Positions 17,200 through 26,675 are shown, numbered from the stretch's first letter. The stretch is 64,000 bases of DNA from Mariprofundus ferrooxydans PV-1 (GCF_000153765.1 NZ_DS022295.1:1-64000); one strand, 5' to 3'. Notes: a model not told the origin generated them from the sequence alone. Made by a program: numbers and translations.

Positions 17200-17227
17200 A
17201 AAACGCCGAATAAATCGGCGTTTTCTT
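17200..17227 (+). terminator. terminator or attenuator before the fadJ-like gene
   Basis: A perfect 10-bp stem AAAACGCCGA/TCGGCGTTTT (17200-17209 and 17215-17224) with a 5-base loop ends in TTTTCTT. It lies only 13 bases before the fadJ-like start codon, so either it ends the thiolase transcript incompletely or it modulates expression of the next gene. Confidence 0.75.
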
Positions 17228-17239
17228 AGGGAGTAAGCC

Positions 17240-19345
17240 ATGCAAGTCGTAACGCTGATTCGGAATGATGAAGATACGAGGCTGCATTTTGAGCGCAGTG
17301 ACAAGTCGGTCAATGTACTGGATGAGAAATGCATCAGCCAGCTGGAGGCGCATCTGGATGCACTGGAAACCGCTCCGCCGGCTCTGCTGGTGCTGGAGAG
17401 CGGCATGCCCGGCTCATTTATCGCCGGTGCGGATCTGGAGATGATCGCCGGCGTAACGGAGCAGGCGGCAGCCACAGCGATGGCCGGGCGCGGACAGGCA
17501 TTGTGCAGGCGTATTGAACGGTTACCCTCGCTGTCGATTGCGATGGTGCACGGCGCCTGTATGGGCGGAGGACTGGAGCTGGCGCTGGCCTGCGATTATA
17601 TCGTGGCTGTGGATGATAAGAAAACCATGCTGGGACTGCCTGAAATCAAAATCGGTATTCATCCGGGCTTCGGTGGTTGCGTGCGCCTGCCCAAACGCGT
17701 GGGATGGGTGAAAGCTGTCGAGATGATTCTCTCCGGCAGTGTGCTTGATGTGAACCGGGCATATCGCGCGGGTCTTGCGGCGCTCACGGCCAGGCCGGAA
17801 CAGTGCGATGATGCGATCGGTTATCTGGCGAAGCGGGGGAAGGTCAAATCGCGTCCGTTTGCGCCGTGGTGGCTGCGTTTATGGCCGGCCAGAGAGCTGT
17901 TTTTCCGGCAGGTGGAGAAAAAGGCTATGGCCCGTTTTAAACATCTGGACATTGAAGCCGCCTATCCGGCTGTGCCGGCGACGATAGCACTGCTAAAAGC
18001 GATCATCGGCATGAGCGATGCCCCGGCGCTGGCGCGCGAGGCCGAATCTCTGGGGCGTCTGGCCGTCACGCCGACCTGTAAAAATCTGATTCGCGTGTTT
18101 TATCTGGGTGAAGCACTGAAAAAACAGGCGGCGGTGAAACGCGGCCGCGATGCTGTGGCAACGATGCAAAAGGCTGCGGTCTATGGCGCAGGCGTGATGG
18201 GAGGCGGCATCGCCTGGGTGGCATCACAATCGATGGATGTGGATCTGCATGAGGTGGCGGCTGAGCCGCTGGGACGCGGTATGAAGGGCATTGCACGACT
18301 GGCGATGCGTAAAAAAGGGCGTGCCGATAGCAAACGCCTCGCGCGCATCAGGCCGGTGCTCGATGAGAGCGGCTTAAGCGATGTTGATGTGGTGATAGAA
18401 GCCGTGCTGGAAGATATCAGGGTGAAACGCCGGTTGTGGGCCTCATTGGGTAAACATGTGCGCAAAGATACGCTGCTGCTGTCGAATACCTCCTCGTTGT
18501 CGATCAGCGATATGCAGCACCGGCGCGCCAATGCAGGCCGTATTGCCGGGCTGCACTTTTTTAACCCGGCGCCAAAAATGCCGTTGGTTGAAGTGGTTGC
18601 CGGTGAAAAAACGACGCCCGAAACCGTGGACAAAGTGTGCGCTCTGGCTGTCTCCTGGGGTAAATATCCGATCATCGTGGCCGAGAGTCCCGGCTTTCTC
18701 GTTAACCGCTGTCTGATGCCCTATATGGTGGCGGCTCTGAAGCTGGTGGCGTCGGGAGAGAAGATCGGGCATGTGGACGGGGCGCTGAAGTGTTTCGGTA
18801 TGCCGATGGGAGCGCTGGAGCTGGCCGATCGGGTGGGGCTGGATATCTGCATGCATGTAGGCACGCACTTAAGCGAAGTCCTGTCTGCCGCAGGCCAGCG
18901 TTTTGCCATGCCGGAGTGGTTTGCGCGCATGGTGGCCGACGGCCTGCTGGGTGAGAAATCCGGTAAGGGCTTCTTTATCTATGAGGAGGGGAAGCAGGGC
19001 GACCTGAATCCGGATCTTGCCCGTTATCTGCCGCTCGCCGGACTGCATGAGCATGAGGGCGATGCAGATCTTGGTAGCGAAAAAACGCCGATGGAGCAGG
19101 CGGCCGTTGTCGATGGATGCCTGATTCCGATGCTGGTGGAAGCGCTGGCCTGTCTGGGGGAGCAGGTGGTGGATGATCCGGTGCAGCTGGATGCCGCGTT
19201 TGTTTATGGTATTGGCTTTCCTCCGTTTAGGGGCGGGCTGCTGCGTTATTTTGCCGGTCGCGATGTTGAGGCGCTGAAACAGAGTATTGCCGCTGCCGGT
19301 CTGCCTGTGCCGGAAAAGATGGATCTGCTGGGTGACTTCCGCTAA
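17240..19345 (+). CDS. multifunctional enoyl-CoA hydratase / 3-hydroxyacyl-CoA dehydrogenase (FadJ/FadB type)
   Basis: A 701-residue bifunctional enzyme. The N-terminal crotonase domain has both catalytic glutamates (GGGLELALACD and LPEIKIGIHPGFGG near residues 110-150). The dehydrogenase part has the NAD-binding GAGVMGGGIAW near 316, GLHFFNPAPKMPLVE near 438 with the catalytic His, and SPGFLVNRCLMPY near 478. It hydrates trans-2-enoyl-CoA and oxidises the 3-hydroxy product. AGGGAG precedes ATG 17240. Its partner thiolase lies upstream and an acyl-CoA ligase overlaps downstream. Confidence 0.94.
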   Translation: MQVVTLIRNDEDTRLHFERSDKSVNVLDEKCISQLEAHLDALETAPPALLVLESGMPGSFIAGADLEMIAGVTEQAAATAMAGRGQALCRRIERLPSLSIAMVHGACMGGGLELALACDYIVAVDDKKTMLGLPEIKIGIHPGFGGCVRLPKRVGWVKAVEMILSGSVLDVNRAYRAGLAALTARPEQCDDAIGYLAKRGKVKSRPFAPWWLRLWPARELFFRQVEKKAMARFKHLDIEAAYPAVPATIALLKAIIGMSDAPALAREAESLGRLAVTPTCKNLIRVFYLGEALKKQAAVKRGRDAVATMQKAAVYGAGVMGGGIAWVASQSMDVDLHEVAAEPLGRGMKGIARLAMRKKGRADSKRLARIRPVLDESGLSDVDVVIEAVLEDIRVKRRLWASLGKHVRKDTLLLSNTSSLSISDMQHRRANAGRIAGLHFFNPAPKMPLVEVVAGEKTTPETVDKVCALAVSWGKYPIIVAESPGFLVNRCLMPYMVAALKLVASGEKIGHVDGALKCFGMPMGALELADRVGLDICMHVGTHLSEVLSAAGQRFAMPEWFARMVADGLLGEKSGKGFFIYEEGKQGDLNPDLARYLPLAGLHEHEGDADLGSEKTPMEQAAVVDGCLIPMLVEALACLGEQVVDDPVQLDAAFVYGIGFPPFRGGLLRYFAGRDVEALKQSIAAAGLPVPEKMDLLGDFR

Positions 19346-21110
19346 ATGTGAAGGGCTGAAGCGGGCGGCTGAGGCGCGCTGCCTCTCCGATCTGCTGCTG
19401 GCCTCTCCGCCCGAGTGGCTGGATGCACCTCTGCTGTATGCCCGTCAGCCCGACGGCCAATGGCAATCACAGTCGCGCATTGGTGTGCAGCAGGCGGTGC
19501 TGCGCGTAGCTGCTTGGCTGGAGGCGATGGGGGTAACCCCGGGCGATCGGGTAGGCATACTCGGGCATAACTGTCCGGAGTGGTATATTGCCGATTTTGC
19601 TATCTTGCGGCTGGGTGCGGTGACCGTGCCGGCCTATTTCACCGATCCGGCCGAGTCGGTGCAGTATGTGTTTGCCGATGCCGCTGTCTCGGTGATCTTT
19701 GTCGAGGAGGGTGAGCAACAGAGCAAACTGGCAGGGATGAATATCCCCTCGCTCACCTTTCATGGTGAACAACAGAGTATTGCCTCGATTGCTGCCGATG
19801 CGAGATGGGATAACCGGCTTAAGGCAGCCTGCCCCGATCGCGAAGATCTGGCGACACTGATTTACACCTCAGGCACGACAGGTCACCCCAAGGGTGTGAT
19901 GCTGACGCACGGTAACCTGCTTGCCGATGTCGAAGCGGGCATTGGCGGCGTACCGGTATTTGCTGATGATCTGTTCCTCTCCTTTCTGCCGGCTTCTCAC
20001 GCCTTTGAGCGTACGGTCGGTCACTTTTTGCCCAGCGCCTGTGGTGCCGGGATTGCCTATGCCGAGTCGGTCACCACGCTGCTGCGCGATATGCCGGAGG
20101 TGCGACCGACGCTGATGATTTCGGTGCCGCGGCTGTATGAGAAGATATATGCCGGTGTAGATGCGAAGCTGGCAGCCGGGAGCGCCGTCAGCCGGTGGCT
20201 GTTCAGGCTGGCCCAGCGGCTGGGCCTGAATCGCTTCAACAGACGCCGGCAGGGAGACGATCTCTCTGCTGTTGCTGCGTGGCTGTGGGCTCTGCTGGAT
20301 CGTCTGGTTCATGCCCGCCTGCGTGAGAAGATGGGCGGGCGGATTCGCGCCTTTGTCTCCGGTGGTGCTGCCCTGCATCCGGATATTGCCCGCTTTCTGC
20401 TGGCGGCCGATATCATCGTATTGCCCGGCTACGGATTGACGGAAACATCGCCTGTGCTGTCGGTTAACAGGCAGGCATATATCAAGCCGGGCACGGTCGG
20501 CCCGGCACTACCCGGGGTGGAGCTCAAGTGTGCTGAAGACGGGGAGTTACTGGTTAAGGGTCCGATGGTTATGCAGGGCTACTGGCAGCAGCCCCTGGCT
20601 ACGGCGGAAGCCTTTGATGCCGATGGCTGGCTGCGTACCGGTGATATTGTGACCATCGACGGTGACGGTTATATCACGATTATGGATCGCAAGAAGGAAA
20701 TTATGGTTCTCTCCAACGGTGAGAAGCTATCGCCTGCTGTGATTGAGCAGCATATCGCCGCCAACCCGTGTGTGCAGCAGGTGATGGTGATTGCCGATCA
20801 GCGACCCTTTGTTACGGCGCTGGTTGTTGTGGATCAGGCGATTCTGCAGCGGGTATGGCAACAGGCGCAGCGGCGGCCGCTACCGGCAGCGTGGCGCACA
20901 GATGCGGATCTTTATGCGTGGTTGCTGGCACGCATGCATCACGATGAGCATGATCTGGCAAGTTATATGCAGATCAGGCGATTTGCCTTTGTTGATGAAC
21001 CCTGGAGTCAGGAGGCGGGGTTGCTGACGCCGACGCTGAAGCTCAAACGGCGTAAAATCAGTGAGCGCCATGCAGAGCTGATCGATTCCCTCTATGAGGA
21101 GCAGCCGTAA
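19332..21110 (+). CDS. long-chain fatty-acid--CoA ligase (AMP-binding)
   Basis: A 592-residue adenylate-forming enzyme of the FadD15-like group. It contains the P-loop-like LIYTSGTTGHPKGVMLTH near residue 178, GYGLTETSP near 367, and GWLRTGDIVTIDGDG near 430 followed by MDRKKE. It activates a carboxylic acid to acyl-CoA at the cost of ATP. GTG 19332, overlapping the fadJ-like stop by 14 bases, is the probable start; earlier in-frame starts lie deep in the upstream gene. With thiolase and FadJ it makes a fatty-acid degradation module without an acyl-CoA dehydrogenase in view. Confidence 0.92.
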   Translation: MTSAKCEGLKRAAEARCLSDLLLASPPEWLDAPLLYARQPDGQWQSQSRIGVQQAVLRVAAWLEAMGVTPGDRVGILGHNCPEWYIADFAILRLGAVTVPAYFTDPAESVQYVFADAAVSVIFVEEGEQQSKLAGMNIPSLTFHGEQQSIASIAADARWDNRLKAACPDREDLATLIYTSGTTGHPKGVMLTHGNLLADVEAGIGGVPVFADDLFLSFLPASHAFERTVGHFLPSACGAGIAYAESVTTLLRDMPEVRPTLMISVPRLYEKIYAGVDAKLAAGSAVSRWLFRLAQRLGLNRFNRRRQGDDLSAVAAWLWALLDRLVHARLREKMGGRIRAFVSGGAALHPDIARFLLAADIIVLPGYGLTETSPVLSVNRQAYIKPGTVGPALPGVELKCAEDGELLVKGPMVMQGYWQQPLATAEAFDADGWLRTGDIVTIDGDGYITIMDRKKEIMVLSNGEKLSPAVIEQHIAANPCVQQVMVIADQRPFVTALVVVDQAILQRVWQQAQRRPLPAAWRTDADLYAWLLARMHHDEHDLASYMQIRRFAFVDEPWSQEAGLLTPTLKLKRRKISERHAELIDSLYEEQP

Positions 21111-21161
21111 ACCGCCGGGATTGCAGCGCTGCTTGCCTGATGTGGCTGCCTTTAGCATCTT

Positions 21162-21803
21162 GTGCCGATGCGTGACACAGAAGATCTGCTACCCACACCA
21201 CCCACCTGCCACTGGCTGGGGCGCCAGCCCTATCTGCCGATATGGCAGCAGATGCAGCAGCGGGCAGCGGGCGTGGCTGCAGGCCGGGATGCCGAAGTGA
21301 TCTGGAGCTGCGAGCATGATCCGGTCTATACCACCGGCCGCCGCGGCATTGATAATCGCGTGACGAGTGGATTACCGGCACCGCTGGTCGGCATTGATCG
21401 CGGTGGTGAAACCACCTTTCACGGGCCGGGGCAACTGCTGCTTTATCCTGTCATACATCTGCGCAGGCGTCACACCGGGGTGCGCGACTATGTTCATATG
21501 CTGGAGAAATCCTGTATTGATCTGCTGGCAGAACTCGATATTGATGCCACTCGCCGCTGTGGATTTCCCGGCGTCTGGATCGGTGAGGGCAAGGTCGCAG
21601 CGCTCGGTATACGGGTGTCCAATGGTGTGGCTTATCATGGTATGGCGCTGAATCTGGATGTTGATCCGCACTGGTTTGCTGCAATAAAACCGTGCGGACT
21701 GACGCTGTCGGCTGTGAATGTGAATGCGTATGCCACGCCGCCGCCGATGGCCGTGATGGCGAAAAAATGGTGCCGGGGTTTTGCTGCATTGTTAGCCGAT
21801 TAG
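21162..21803 (+). CDS. lipB: octanoyl-[ACP]-protein octanoyltransferase
   Basis: A 213-residue LipB. RGGETTFHGPGQ forms the substrate pocket, and the catalytic pair is Lys144 (GEGKVAALGIRV) and Cys178 (KPCGL). It moves octanoyl from acyl carrier protein to lipoyl domains of 2-oxo acid dehydrogenases and GcvH. Start GTG 21162 or ATG 21168; neither has a strong ribosome binding site. No lipA is seen in the window. Confidence 0.95.
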   Translation: MPMRDTEDLLPTPPTCHWLGRQPYLPIWQQMQQRAAGVAAGRDAEVIWSCEHDPVYTTGRRGIDNRVTSGLPAPLVGIDRGGETTFHGPGQLLLYPVIHLRRRHTGVRDYVHMLEKSCIDLLAELDIDATRRCGFPGVWIGEGKVAALGIRVSNGVAYHGMALNLDVDPHWFAAIKPCGLTLSAVNVNAYATPPPMAVMAKKWCRGFAALLAD

Positions 21804-21816
21804 GCAGTGTTGATTT

Positions 21817-21849
21817 TTGGCTGTATTTTATATGCATACGTCGTATAAT
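21817..21849 (+). promoter_or_regulatory. promoter-like element before dksA
   Basis: A consensus TATAAT lies at 21844-21849, about 105 bases before the dksA start. The best -35 candidate (TTGGCT at 21817) is 21 bases upstream, so the spacing is poor and only the -10 is convincing. Confidence 0.4.
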
Positions 21850-21954
21850 GAGTGCTGCAGCGGTCTTATTTACAGCATAGGCAAGAGTCGCTAAGGTTCG
21901 CGCCCTTTTTGGGTTATTCTACTATCCGGATAAGTGTATGCTGGAGGAGATATC

Positions 21955-22326
21955 ATGGCACTGACCAAGAAACAACTGGCTGATTTTGAGAAACAACTGA
22001 TGGACTGGAAAGCGGAACTGGAAATCGGCCAGAGCGAAAATGTGCAGGCCATGACCGAGCAGGAACAGACCTCGTTCCCCGACCCTACCGATCAGGCAAG
22101 CATGGAAATTGATCGTAATTTCGACCTGAAAATCAAGGATCGCGAGCGCCGGCTGATCAAGAAAATCGATCAGGCTATTGAGCGTATTCAGAATGGCGAG
22201 TTCGGTGAATGCGATGCATGCGGCGGGCCAATCAGTGTCAAACGACTGGAAGCACGTCCGGTAACCACACTCTGTATTGAGTGCAAGACGGCTCAGGAGC
22301 AGGAAGAGCGTACCCGCCTCGACTAA
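21955..22326 (+). CDS. dksA: RNA polymerase-binding transcription factor DksA
   Basis: About 123 residues: an N-terminal coiled coil and a C-terminal four-cysteine zinc finger (CDACGGPISVKRLEARP, then CIEC). The coiled-coil tip region includes DPTDQAS, which holds the functional aspartates. DksA enters the secondary channel of RNA polymerase and, with ppGpp, represses stable RNA and activates biosynthetic promoters. ATG 21955 is chosen over 21934 because GGAGGAG lies directly upstream. It has its own terminator. Confidence 0.94.
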   Translation: MALTKKQLADFEKQLMDWKAELEIGQSENVQAMTEQEQTSFPDPTDQASMEIDRNFDLKIKDRERRLIKKIDQAIERIQNGEFGECDACGGPISVKRLEARPVTTLCIECKTAQEQEERTRLD

Positions 22327-22383
22327 GGGTTGTGCATCATCCCGCAAAGCTTTTTTTGCGAAACAGAGATTATCCGATATTTC

Positions 22384-22413
22384 AAGGCCCGTGCGATGCG
22401 CGGGCCTTTTTTT
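22384..22413 (+). terminator. Rho-independent terminator after dksA
   Basis: AAGGCCCG (22384-22391) pairs with CGGGCCTT (22401-22408) around a 9-base loop, followed by seven Ts in total. Confidence 0.92.
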
Positions 22414-22496
22414 GTGGTCGGCGCGGCCGGGATGCCGATTTGTCCGCCTGCGATGGAGGCCATTGCAGCGGCAGGCGCAAACCGTAGAGTGCCTGC

Positions 22497-24182
22497 ATGT
22501 CTTATTTGGTATTGGCCAGACGCTGGCGTCCGCAACAATTCTCCGATCTGGTCGGCCAGGATGTGGTTGTACGCACGCTGAAAAATGCACTTGCCAGCGG
22601 TAATCTGGCACATGCCTATCTGCTATGCGGTATCCGCGGCGTAGGCAAAACCACGATCGCCCGCCTGATGGCCATGGCGGCCAATTGCGAGCAGCCCGAA
22701 GATGGCGAGCCTTGCGGCCGCTGCAAAGCCTGCCGCGGTATTGCCGATGGCTCCAATCTCGATGTACAGGAGATGGATGCGGCCAGCCATACCGGTGTGG
22801 ATGATGTGCGGGAAATTCTCGATGGCGTGCGTTATCCGCCGTCCAGCCTGAAAACACGCGTCTATATTATCGATGAAGCGCATATGCTCTCCAAGAGTGC
22901 GTTTAATGCACTGCTCAAGACACTGGAAGAGCCGCCTGCACATGTACTGTTTATTCTGGCGACGACAGAGTCGGAAAAGCTGCCGGTCACAGTACGCTCC
23001 CGTTGCCAGCGTTTTGATCTACGCAGGCTGGGTTTAAGCGAAATTGCCGCCTATCTGACGCATGTGTTTGAGCAGGAGTCGATCAGTGCGGATAGCGATG
23101 CCGCTGCTGCCATTGCCCGCGCGGCCGATGGCAGTGTGCGTGATGCGCTCTCGCTCAGTGAACGGGTGCTGGCCTACAGCGGTAAGAAGCTCGCTCTGGC
23201 GGATGTTGATGCAGCCCTCGGTCAGATCGGTGTGGCGCGGATCAGATCCCTGTCGCATGCGATCTTTGCCGGTGATGCGCTGGCGGTAGTGGAGCAGATG
23301 AGAGCGGCTGCCGGTACAGGTCACGGCGCACGTACGCTGTTGCAGGAGCTTGCCCGCTTATGGCACCAGCTCTCCTGTTTGCTGGTGGATGAATCGTTGC
23401 TGGGTGAAGAGGTGGATCTCGAACAGCGGCAGTGGCTGGAGCAGTATCGGGATAAGTTAAGCGGCCCGGCGCTGGATCTGAGGTATCAGGTATTGATTTC
23501 CGGCATGCGCGATTTGTCACTGGTTGATGAGCGCATGGGCGCTGAGATGATTCTGATGCGTTTGTGCGGCTTGAATGCCATTTCTGCCGTGGGTGCGTTG
23601 CCGGCCGGGAATGCGCCGCTTCCGGCCGCCGCATCGGCAACCGGTAACGAAACGATTGCAGCGAAAGCCGCTGTGTCGGATAGCGGGCAGGCCGAAGCTT
23701 CAGCTCCTGCACCTTCTGCAGAAGCTGACCTGCCGCTGAAGGATGCAGCCGGGGCCAACTCCGCAGCGGAGATGAGTAACCAGCCGGCAGGCCAACGCTG
23801 TAAGGACTGGCCGCAGGTGGTGGCCGTGCTACATGAGTTTAAACCCGGTTTGGCTGCGATGTTGGAGCATGTTCAGTGTCTGGAATTTTCCGCCAAGGTT
23901 CGACTGGCTCTGGACAAACATCAGCAAGCCATGATCAACGCATCGGACAGGCGTGCCTTTGCCGAATGGCTGGGGCGCGAAGTGTTCTGGGAGTCCCGAC
24001 AGGCGGGGGAAGGTGAATCGATTTCGCAGGAGCGTGAACGTCTGGCGCGGGCTGAAAAGGCGCGCATGCGTCAGCACGCAGAGGCCGATCCGCATCTGCA
24101 GGCGCTGATGCAGGAGATGGATGCCCAGCTGGTGAATGTGTTGCCGGCAGGTGTTGCGGATGAATCTGCTGAACAGGGCTGA
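22497..24182 (+). CDS. dnaX: DNA polymerase III subunit gamma/tau
   Basis: A 561-residue AAA+ clamp-loader subunit: Walker A GIRGVGKTT near residue 41 (Ile replaces the common Thr), a zinc module CEQPEDGEPCGRCKAC near 61-76, Walker B IIDEAH near 123, and the sensor SRCQRFDLRRL near 167. After ~370 it has an Ala/Pro-rich linker and a ~130-residue tau-type C-terminal domain. It loads the beta clamp and couples polymerase to helicase. No slippery A-AAA-AAG heptamer was seen, so separate gamma production is not evident. The ybaB-recR genes follow, as in many proteobacteria. Confidence 0.95.
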   Translation: MSYLVLARRWRPQQFSDLVGQDVVVRTLKNALASGNLAHAYLLCGIRGVGKTTIARLMAMAANCEQPEDGEPCGRCKACRGIADGSNLDVQEMDAASHTGVDDVREILDGVRYPPSSLKTRVYIIDEAHMLSKSAFNALLKTLEEPPAHVLFILATTESEKLPVTVRSRCQRFDLRRLGLSEIAAYLTHVFEQESISADSDAAAAIARAADGSVRDALSLSERVLAYSGKKLALADVDAALGQIGVARIRSLSHAIFAGDALAVVEQMRAAAGTGHGARTLLQELARLWHQLSCLLVDESLLGEEVDLEQRQWLEQYRDKLSGPALDLRYQVLISGMRDLSLVDERMGAEMILMRLCGLNAISAVGALPAGNAPLPAAASATGNETIAAKAAVSDSGQAEASAPAPSAEADLPLKDAAGANSAAEMSNQPAGQRCKDWPQVVAVLHEFKPGLAAMLEHVQCLEFSAKVRLALDKHQQAMINASDRRAFAEWLGREVFWESRQAGEGESISQERERLARAEKARMRQHAEADPHLQALMQEMDAQLVNVLPAGVADESAEQG

Positions 24183-24264
24183 TGAACAGCAAAGGTTATT
24201 ACCGGTAGCGACCGGCGTAAGATTCTTACAATAGTGTGATATATCAAATGAACAGGGGCAGATG

Positions 24265-24579
24265 ATGAATATCGGCAAGATGATGCAGCAGGCGAAGAAA
24301 ATGCAGGAGAATATGAAGCTCATGCAGGCAGAGCTTGCTGCCATGGAGGTCAGCGGTGAAGCCGGCGGCGGTATGGTGCAGGTGCTGATGGGCGGTGACA
24401 AAATCGTACGTAAGGTGGAGATCGATCCGTCGTTGTGGGCTGAGCAGGATAAGGCCCTGATCGAAGATCTGGTTGCCGCGGCATTTAACCATGCATCGCA
24501 GAAAGCGGAAGAGCTTGCCAAGGAGAAGCAGCAGGGGTTGATGGCCGGTATGCCGCTACCGCCGGGTTTTTCCCTTTGA
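24265..24579 (+). CDS. ybaB: YbaB/EbfC nucleoid-associated protein
   Basis: About 104 residues with the family layout: N-terminal Met/Lys-rich helix (GKMMQQAKKMQENMK), a central GGGMVQV beta segment and a C-terminal helix. It is a small dimeric DNA-binding protein conserved between dnaX and recR. Two adjacent ATGs (24262 and 24265) are possible; AGGGG at 24254-24258 fits the second better. Its stop overlaps the recR start (TGATG). Confidence 0.93.
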   Translation: MNIGKMMQQAKKMQENMKLMQAELAAMEVSGEAGGGMVQVLMGGDKIVRKVEIDPSLWAEQDKALIEDLVAAAFNHASQKAEELAKEKQQGLMAGMPLPPGFSL

Positions 24580-25193
24580 TGCATTTTCCCGGTATGCCCG
24601 CGCCGTTGGCACGGGTGGTGGAGATGCTCTCCTCACTGCCGGGTGTAGGGCCAAAAACCGCGATGCGCATGGGTTTGAATCTGTTGACCCGGCCGGCGGG
24701 AGACGCAGCAGCGCTGGCTCAGGCATTAGAGTGCCTGCATGAACAGGTGGGCTTTTGCCCTGTTTGTGGCTGTTTTTCCGAGCAGGGGCATTGTCACTTC
24801 TGTGACGATCCGTCCCGGGATGCAGCGACCCTGTGCGTGGTGGAGCAGCCGGTAGATGTGCTGATGATGGAGCGGGGACATGGTTACCGGGGCAGCTACC
24901 ATGTGTTGCTTGGTCGTCTGAGTCCGGTCGATGGTGTGGGCCCCGAGCAGTTGCGTCTGGCATCGCTGGATCAGCGTATGAAACAGGGGATCAATGAAAT
25001 CATTCTGGCCACCAGCGCCACGGTGGATGGTGAGGCGACCGCCCATTATCTGGCTAACCGTTACCAGCATGCCGGAGTGAGTGTATCGCGGATTTCACGC
25101 GGTGTGCCCGAGGGCGGCGAACTGGAATATCTGGATGAGCATACGTTGAGCCGGGCACTGGATCAGCGTGTTTCCTGGCAACATCATGCGTGA
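24579..25193 (+). CDS. recR: recombination protein RecR
   Basis: A 204-residue RecR with helix-hairpin-helix LPGVGPKTAMRM near residue 19, a four-cysteine zinc finger (CPVCGCFSEQGHCHFC near 58-73) and a Toprim domain (CVVEQPVDVLMME onward). It works with RecF and RecO to load RecA on gapped DNA. Start ATG 24579 shares bases with the ybaB stop codon. It overlaps the following yggS start by 8 bases. Confidence 0.95.
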   Translation: MHFPGMPAPLARVVEMLSSLPGVGPKTAMRMGLNLLTRPAGDAAALAQALECLHEQVGFCPVCGCFSEQGHCHFCDDPSRDAATLCVVEQPVDVLMMERGHGYRGSYHVLLGRLSPVDGVGPEQLRLASLDQRMKQGINEIILATSATVDGEATAHYLANRYQHAGVSVSRISRGVPEGGELEYLDEHTLSRALDQRVSWQHHA

Positions 25194-25869
25194 TACGGCG
25201 GCAGCAGAGCAGATAGCACTGCAACAGCTCTGCCGGCGCTGGCAGCAGTTGCATGATGAGCTTGATGCCGATGGCGTGAGCATGCTGGCAATCAGTAAAT
25301 ATGCGCCGGATAGTGCGGTGCAGGCGCTGATAGATCAGGGGCAGCGCTGTTTCGGTGAATCGCGGCCGCAGGCTTTGCGCGATCGGGCTCTGCGCTGGCC
25401 TGACTGCCAGTGGCATATGATCGGACCGCTGCAGAAGAACAAGGCCAAATATGTTGCCCGTCATGCCGCGATGTGGCACAGCTGTGAAGATATCGATACG
25501 GCTGCCGCGGTAGCCCGGCATCTGGACGGACGCAGGTTGCCGGTATTGATTCAGGTGAATATTGCAGCCAATCCCGCTCAGCATGGCGTGAATCCCGCTG
25601 CTCTGCAGACCTTTGCTGCTGAACTAAACGCTATCGATGGACTGGAGCTGCGCGGGCTGATGGCGATGGCGCCTCTGGATGGCGATGTCGGCGAGGCATT
25701 TACGGCGATGCGCGACTTGCGGGACGAATTGTTCGGTGGGAGTGTTGGCTTGCTGAGTATGGGTATGAGTCATGATTACCGTGCGGCCGTGGCCGCGGGT
25801 GCAAATATGGTAAGGCTGGGCTCAACACTGTTCGGCGATCTGGATATTCGTAACAACAGGGACGACTGA
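25186..25869 (+). CDS. yggS: YggS-family pyridoxal-phosphate homeostasis protein
   Basis: A 227-residue TIM-barrel protein; Lys38 in AISKY binds pyridoxal phosphate. Other family motifs are FGESRPQAL, WHMIGPLQKNK and LSMGMSHDY. It has no known catalysis and buffers PLP. ATG 25186 lies in the end of recR; earlier in-frame starts are less likely. It is coupled to proC by an ATGA overlap, a gene order common in proteobacteria. Confidence 0.93.
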   Translation: MRDTAAAEQIALQQLCRRWQQLHDELDADGVSMLAISKYAPDSAVQALIDQGQRCFGESRPQALRDRALRWPDCQWHMIGPLQKNKAKYVARHAAMWHSCEDIDTAAAVARHLDGRRLPVLIQVNIAANPAQHGVNPAALQTFAAELNAIDGLELRGLMAMAPLDGDVGEAFTAMRDLRDELFGGSVGLLSMGMSHDYRAAVAAGANMVRLGSTLFGDLDIRNNRDD

Positions 25870-26675
25870 TGCAGCAACTGACTATTTCTTTTATCGGCGG
25901 CGGTAATATGGCCGAAGCGCTGATCGCAGGCCTGCGGCGGGCCGGGCATGCGGCAGAGCTGATCTGTGTGGCCGAACCGACAGAGGCTCGGCGTCAGCAA
26001 TTAAGCAGCATATACGGCGTGCGTACGACAGCCGATAATGTCGAGGCTGTCAGCTGTGCCGATATGCTGGTGCTGGCGGTCAAGCCCCAGCAGATGAAAA
26101 ACGCACTGTCGGGTATGGGCGAACATCTGAAGACGGATGCCACTATCGTCAGTATTGCTGCCGGCGTGAGTATTTCGTCGCTGGCAGAGTGGCTGTCTGG
26201 AAAATCGGCGAATCTGGTGCGGGTGATGCCTAATACACCGGCGCTGGTTGGTGAGGGGATGTCGGTCCTCTACAGTGATGCAGGCGATGAACACCACAAC
26301 AGGGCTACCTACCTGATGCAAGCCTGCGGCGCGGTGGAGTGGGTGGATAGCGAGCAGCAGATGCATGCGGTGACCGCGGTTTCCGGTAGCGGGCCGGCTT
26401 ATTTTTTCCTGCTGGCTGAAGTGATGCGGGCATCGGGCGTGGCTTTGGGTCTGAGCGAGGAGCTGGCCGGCAAACTGGCGGCACAAACCGCGCTGGGTGC
26501 TGGCCGGATGCTGGCAGAGAGCGGCCGTACGCCCGAAATACTGCGGCAGCAGGTGACCAGCCCCGGTGGTACCACTCAGGCGGCGCTGGATGTGATGTTC
26601 GAAGAAGGGCTGCCTGCAACGGTGCGTAAGGCTCTGGCGGCAGCCAGCAAGAGATCGAAAGAGCTGGCGGGCTGA
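25869..26675 (+). CDS. proC: pyrroline-5-carboxylate reductase
   Basis: A 268-residue enzyme with N-terminal dinucleotide-binding IGGGNMAEALIAGL, VMPNTPALVGEGM near residue 122, and the C-terminal family signature QQVTSPGGTTQAALDVM near 229. It makes L-proline from pyrroline-5-carboxylate using NAD(P)H. Start ATG overlaps the yggS stop (ATGA). Confidence 0.96.
   Translation: MQQLTISFIGGGNMAEALIAGLRRAGHAAELICVAEPTEARRQQLSSIYGVRTTADNVEAVSCADMLVLAVKPQQMKNALSGMGEHLKTDATIVSIAAGVSISSLAEWLSGKSANLVRVMPNTPALVGEGMSVLYSDAGDEHHNRATYLMQACGAVEWVDSEQQMHAVTAVSGSGPAYFFLLAEVMRASGVALGLSEELAGKLAAQTALGAGRMLAESGRTPEILRQQVTSPGGTTQAALDVMFEEGLPATVRKALAAASKRSKELAG

Noticed and set aside
22414-22496. Possible SRP RNA before dnaX, its position in some proteobacteria
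   Set aside because: The gap is too short and the conserved GGAAG-containing SRP loop is absent.
21922-22857. Minus-strand ORF of 311 codons over dksA and the start of dnaX
   Set aside because: Both plus-strand genes are unmistakable; the ORF shows Arg/His-rich shadow composition.
22497-24182. Programmed frameshift site in dnaX
   Set aside because: No A-AAA-AAG type slippery heptamer was seen in the expected region.
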